NCBI GenBank assembly: GCA_027063865.1
Contig: JAMOQT010000028.1
Location: forward strand, 1-43,136
Length of the DNA stretch: 43,136 bases
DNA from: Nautiliaceae bacterium
GTDB taxonomy: Bacteria; Campylobacterota; Campylobacteria; Campylobacterales; Nautiliaceae
Direction of reading: 5' to 3'
The translations under genes and the position numbers were made by a program. Below, in pieces: positions 40,130-43,136 of this stretch. The notes under the pieces are model-generated. The model saw only the letters and a program-made list of their open reading frames with translations. It did not search any database and had not been told where the DNA came from. Positions within the stretch are counted from its first letter, which is position 1; every line of letters begins with the position of its first letter.

Positions 40130-41233
40130 ATGAAGATGTTTTATTTACCTAGTAAAAAAGAGTGTGACGAAATAGTTGCGGCTTCTAAGCAGTTTTTTTG
40201 TAAAAGTTTTGAGTTTCAAGGCAGAAAAATCGCCGTATATCACTATAAACAGGGAAATTTTGAGGAGTTTGAAAAATTTAACGCATGGGAACTAAGAGGT
40301 CTTACGTTTGTTAAAGAAGGGAATGAATGGAAAAGATTTCCTGCAATTCATAAGTTTTTTGAGCTTAATCAGGTGCCCGGATGGATGGAAGAGAATCTGA
40401 AAGATAAAAAAGTTATAAAAGTTAGTGAAAAAATAGACGGGACGTTAGTTCATCCCGTAATTGTGGGCGGAGAAGTTTATTTTAAAAGCAAGCTTAGGTT
40501 TGATTCCTATCAGGCGATGAGGTCTCAGACAATTTATGAAAACAGTGAAAACATTAAAAAATTTGTAAAGTACTGCTTTGATAACGGGCTTTTTCCGATG
40601 TTTGAATATATTTCGGAAAAATCGCAGGTTGTAATGGATTACAAAAAAGAAGCTCTGATTCTCATACAGGTGAGGGATGAAAACGGAAATTATATTTTGA
40701 ATTTTGAAAAAACGGCGGAAAAATTCGGTGTGGAATATGCCGGAATATGTGAAAACAAACCTTTAAGCGAATATATCAAAAACAGAGGCGTGTGTAAAAG
40801 CAAAGAAGGCTGGGTTTTGGTTTTTGAGGATATGAAGTTTGTAAAAGTAAAGACGGACGAATATTTAAAAAGACACAAAATATTAGGGGATATAAAAGAG
40901 CACAACATTATTCAAATGACCCTGAGCGGTGAGATAAAAAATCTCTTTGAAATACTGAATCCTAAGAGCGAAAAGTACGAATTCGTAAAAGAAATACACG
41001 ATAGGTTTAACGAAAAATACGACAATTTGCAAAAAGAGCTTTTGGGAATAATAGATTCGTTTGAGGGAACACTCAAAGAATTTAAACAAAAGTATCAAAA
41101 CCATCCGTTTTACGCAATATTAAGCGAAGCGTATAAAAAAAGAAAAAAACAGCCGCCAAAAGAGACAATCAGGCAGTGGGTTGAAAACAACACCAAAAAA
41201 CTAAAAAACGCTAAGAGGTTTTTAGGGTTATAA
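40130..41233 (+). CDS. RNA ligase, T4 Rnl1-like nucleotidyltransferase
   Basis: Motif I 'KVSEKIDGTLV'; 'WELRGLTFVKEGNEWKRFPAIHKFFELNQ'; 'FPMFEYISEKSQVVMDY'; 'KEGWVLVFEDMKFVKVKTDEY'. Confidence 0.85.
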   Translation: MKMFYLPSKKECDEIVAASKQFFCKSFEFQGRKIAVYHYKQGNFEEFEKFNAWELRGLTFVKEGNEWKRFPAIHKFFELNQVPGWMEENLKDKKVIKVSEKIDGTLVHPVIVGGEVYFKSKLRFDSYQAMRSQTIYENSENIKKFVKYCFDNGLFPMFEYISEKSQVVMDYKKEALILIQVRDENGNYILNFEKTAEKFGVEYAGICENKPLSEYIKNRGVCKSKEGWVLVFEDMKFVKVKTDEYLKRHKILGDIKEHNIIQMTLSGEIKNLFEILNPKSEKYEFVKEIHDRFNEKYDNLQKELLGIIDSFEGTLKEFKQKYQNHPFYAILSEAYKKRKKQPPKETIRQWVENNTKKLKNAKRFLGL

Positions 41234-42914
41234 TTCCTTTGTTTTTGATCATCAGAATCTCTTCGGCTTTTGCAATAGTTTCGGCCCTGTGGGCTATGAT
41301 AATCGACGTTCTGTTTTTGAGGAAATTTTCTATGTTTTTAAAAACTTTCTCTTCCGTGTCTATATCAAGGGCTGAGGTTGATTCGTCAAGTATTATGATT
41401 TTAGGTTTATGCAAAAGAGCCCTTGCTATTGCAACTCTTTGTTTTTGCCCGCCGCTAAGCTTAACACCGTTTTTACCTACGTAAGTATTTAATTTCTCAG
41501 GCCATTTTTCGACTGTGTCTTTAAGCTCTGCGAGTTTTAAAGCCTCCCATATTTCATTCTCTTCAAACTTTTTTCCGAGTGTCAGATTAAATAAAAGCGT
41601 ATCGTTAAAGAGTCTAGTTTCCTGCAGTATCAGGCTGACGTTCTCACGTATTTTATCAAGCCCTATTTCTTTATAACTAATTCCGTTATATTTTATATCC
41701 CCATCGTTTGGTGTGAAAAATCCCGCTATTATTTTTGCGAGCGTCGTTTTCCCGCCTCCGCTTGCACCTATGAGCGCTGTAATTTTATTCGGATGTATTA
41801 TGGCAGAGGCGTTTTTTAAAATCCAGTCGCTTTCACTGTATTTAAATGAGATGTTTTGCATTTCAATTTTTACCGGAGTTTCAAACGGGTTTTGTTTATG
41901 AGGAAATTTCGGTTCGGTTTTAAGCTCCAGTGTTTCGTTAATTCTATCAAGTGCGGCTTTTGCGGCGAAGTAGCTGTATTGAATGGAGATAATATCCTGA
42001 ATGGGAGTCATCATAAACCACAGATAACTGTAAACGGCAAGCATTAATCCGATTGTAAGGTTATCGTACGCCACGGCTAAAATTCCTGCGGCTCTGAATA
42101 TTTCAAATCCTATTAAAAATATCAGAAAACTCAGTTTGTTAAACGCTTCTACCTTATAACTGAAATCAAACGCCTTTTGTTTGAGTTCTTTGGTGAGATT
42201 AAAGAGTTTTTTGAAAAAGAAATTTTCTTTATTGTAGGCTTTTATCTGCTCAAACAGCTCAAGCGTTTCGATAAGAGCTTCTTGAAATACAGAAATGGAG
42301 CGGTTTTGGGCGGTTTTGTATTTTTTGACTTTTCTTGCGATTTTACCTGAAAGTACAACTACAAAAGGATTGAGTATTAAAATGAAAAGCCCGAGTTTCC
42401 AGTTGATAAGAAGCAAAACTACGGCCACTCCTATTAAAGTAAGGGCTGAAATTACAAAACGTGAAACCGATTTAATTAAAAATTCTTCGACCGTATTTAC
42501 GTCGCTTATAAGACGGCTTGCAATATCTCCGGTTTTAAGGTTTTCGTATTCATTGATGGAGAGGTTTTTAAGATGACTTAGCACCCTTAGTCTGATTTTA
42601 TAAGTTATATCTTTTGTTATTTTTTCAAAAAAATAACTCTGCGCTACGTTTAGGGCCACAAACAGACTTCTTAAAACAAGTACGGTTATAAGCGTAACAA
42701 TTACATAACAAAATGCTGAGCATTGCCCAAATATTCTGCTTAAATTCTCAATCCAGACCCCGGGTTTGTTTAATAACACTTCGTCAATTAACAAAGGCAT
42801 AAGCATAGGAATCGGAATTGATATAATGGTGGCTATCAGTGCAATGAGCTGAGCGGTAATAAATTCACGTTTATATTTTTTGATATCGGTTATCAAGTGT
42901 TTGAACGTATACAA
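41211..42914 (-). CDS. ABC transporter, fused permease and ATP-binding protein
   Basis: Walker A 'GASGGGKTTL', signature 'LSGGQKQR', Walker B 'IIILDES'; proposed TTG start at 42914 preceded by AAAGG. Confidence 0.88.
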   Translation of the reverse strand: MYTFKHLITDIKKYKREFITAQLIALIATIISIPIPMLMPLLIDEVLLNKPGVWIENLSRIFGQCSAFCYVIVTLITVLVLRSLFVALNVAQSYFFEKITKDITYKIRLRVLSHLKNLSINEYENLKTGDIASRLISDVNTVEEFLIKSVSRFVISALTLIGVAVVLLLINWKLGLFILILNPFVVVLSGKIARKVKKYKTAQNRSISVFQEALIETLELFEQIKAYNKENFFFKKLFNLTKELKQKAFDFSYKVEAFNKLSFLIFLIGFEIFRAAGILAVAYDNLTIGLMLAVYSYLWFMMTPIQDIISIQYSYFAAKAALDRINETLELKTEPKFPHKQNPFETPVKIEMQNISFKYSESDWILKNASAIIHPNKITALIGASGGGKTTLAKIIAGFFTPNDGDIKYNGISYKEIGLDKIRENVSLILQETRLFNDTLLFNLTLGKKFEENEIWEALKLAELKDTVEKWPEKLNTYVGKNGVKLSGGQKQRVAIARALLHKPKIIILDESTSALDIDTEEKVFKNIENFLKNRTSIIIAHRAETIAKAEEILMIKNKGIITLKTS

Positions 42915-42977
42915 TTTTTGCCTTTGGGAGTTTTTATGAAAATTATACAAAGAAAAATAAATATTGTAAAAAGTTGA

Positions 42978-42992
42978 AGGTGACAGACACCT
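42978..42992. repeat. REP-like hairpin AGGTG-acaga-CACCT
   Basis: 5-bp perfect stem; resembles CAGTGCCAGACACTT at 14318-14332. Confidence 0.5.
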
Positions 42993-43009
42993 AATAGCTA
43001 GATTTTGAG

Positions 43010-43094
43010 TGGTGCGGGAGAGAGGACTCGAACCTCCACGCCTTGCGGCACTAGATCCTAAGTCTAGCGCGTCTGCCAGTTCCGCCACTCCCGC
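43010..43094 (-). tRNA. tRNA-Leu (anticodon UAG), CCA encoded
   Basis: Minus strand GCGGGAG...CTAGA-CTTAGGA-TCTAG...long variable arm...GGTTCGAGTCC...CTCCCGC A CCA. Confidence 0.95.
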
Positions 43095-43104
43095 ATATGA
43101 AAAG

Positions 43105-43136
43105 TGGTACGCCCTGCAGGACTCGAACCTGCGACC
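43105..43136 (-). tRNA. 3' end of a second tRNA truncated by window edge; identity not determinable here
   Basis: Minus strand GGTCGCAGGTTCGAGTCCTGCAGGGCGTACCA: T-arm, acceptor strand, encoded CCA. Confidence 0.88.

Overview
AT-rich, gene-dense bacterial chromosome segment. Synteny (dksA/rlmH/accD/suhB-like, dcd next to accBC, secG/frr/pyrE/rnhB) and protein character suggest Campylobacterota, possibly Nautiliales; this is inference, not tested. Most of the window is housekeeping: htrA, ribE, dus, dksA-like, rlmH, thiE, accD, pyrF, dcd, accB/accC, rnhB, pyrE, frr, secG, leuC, ilvD, an ABC exporter, tRNA-Leu(UAG) and a truncated second tRNA. The best candidate for an undescribed system is a tightly packed 7-gene unit at 27527-34126: PqqD-like small protein, ATP-grasp ligase, fold-III PLP decarboxylase, urea-transporter/M23-peptidase fusion, TPR protein, degenerate OmpR-like regulator and outer-membrane beta-barrel. 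A second candidate is a 3-gene unit at 38927-41233 ending in a T4 Rnl1-like RNA ligase. Non-coding signals include: a ~216 bp nested inverted-repeat element flanked by 11-bp direct repeats (MITE-like, 15361-15597); a heptamer repeat family (GGAAAAT/GGACAAT/GAGAATT) that has entered the reading frames of thiE, pyrF, rnhB and bioC as 'MENGKWK'-type peptides; two octamer (AAGTTGTG) arrays; two REP-like GTGNCAGACAC hairpins; and a GC-rich double hairpin that could also encode MGCGFAAAGCLPC. No CRISPR array, rRNA, or complete transposase was seen.
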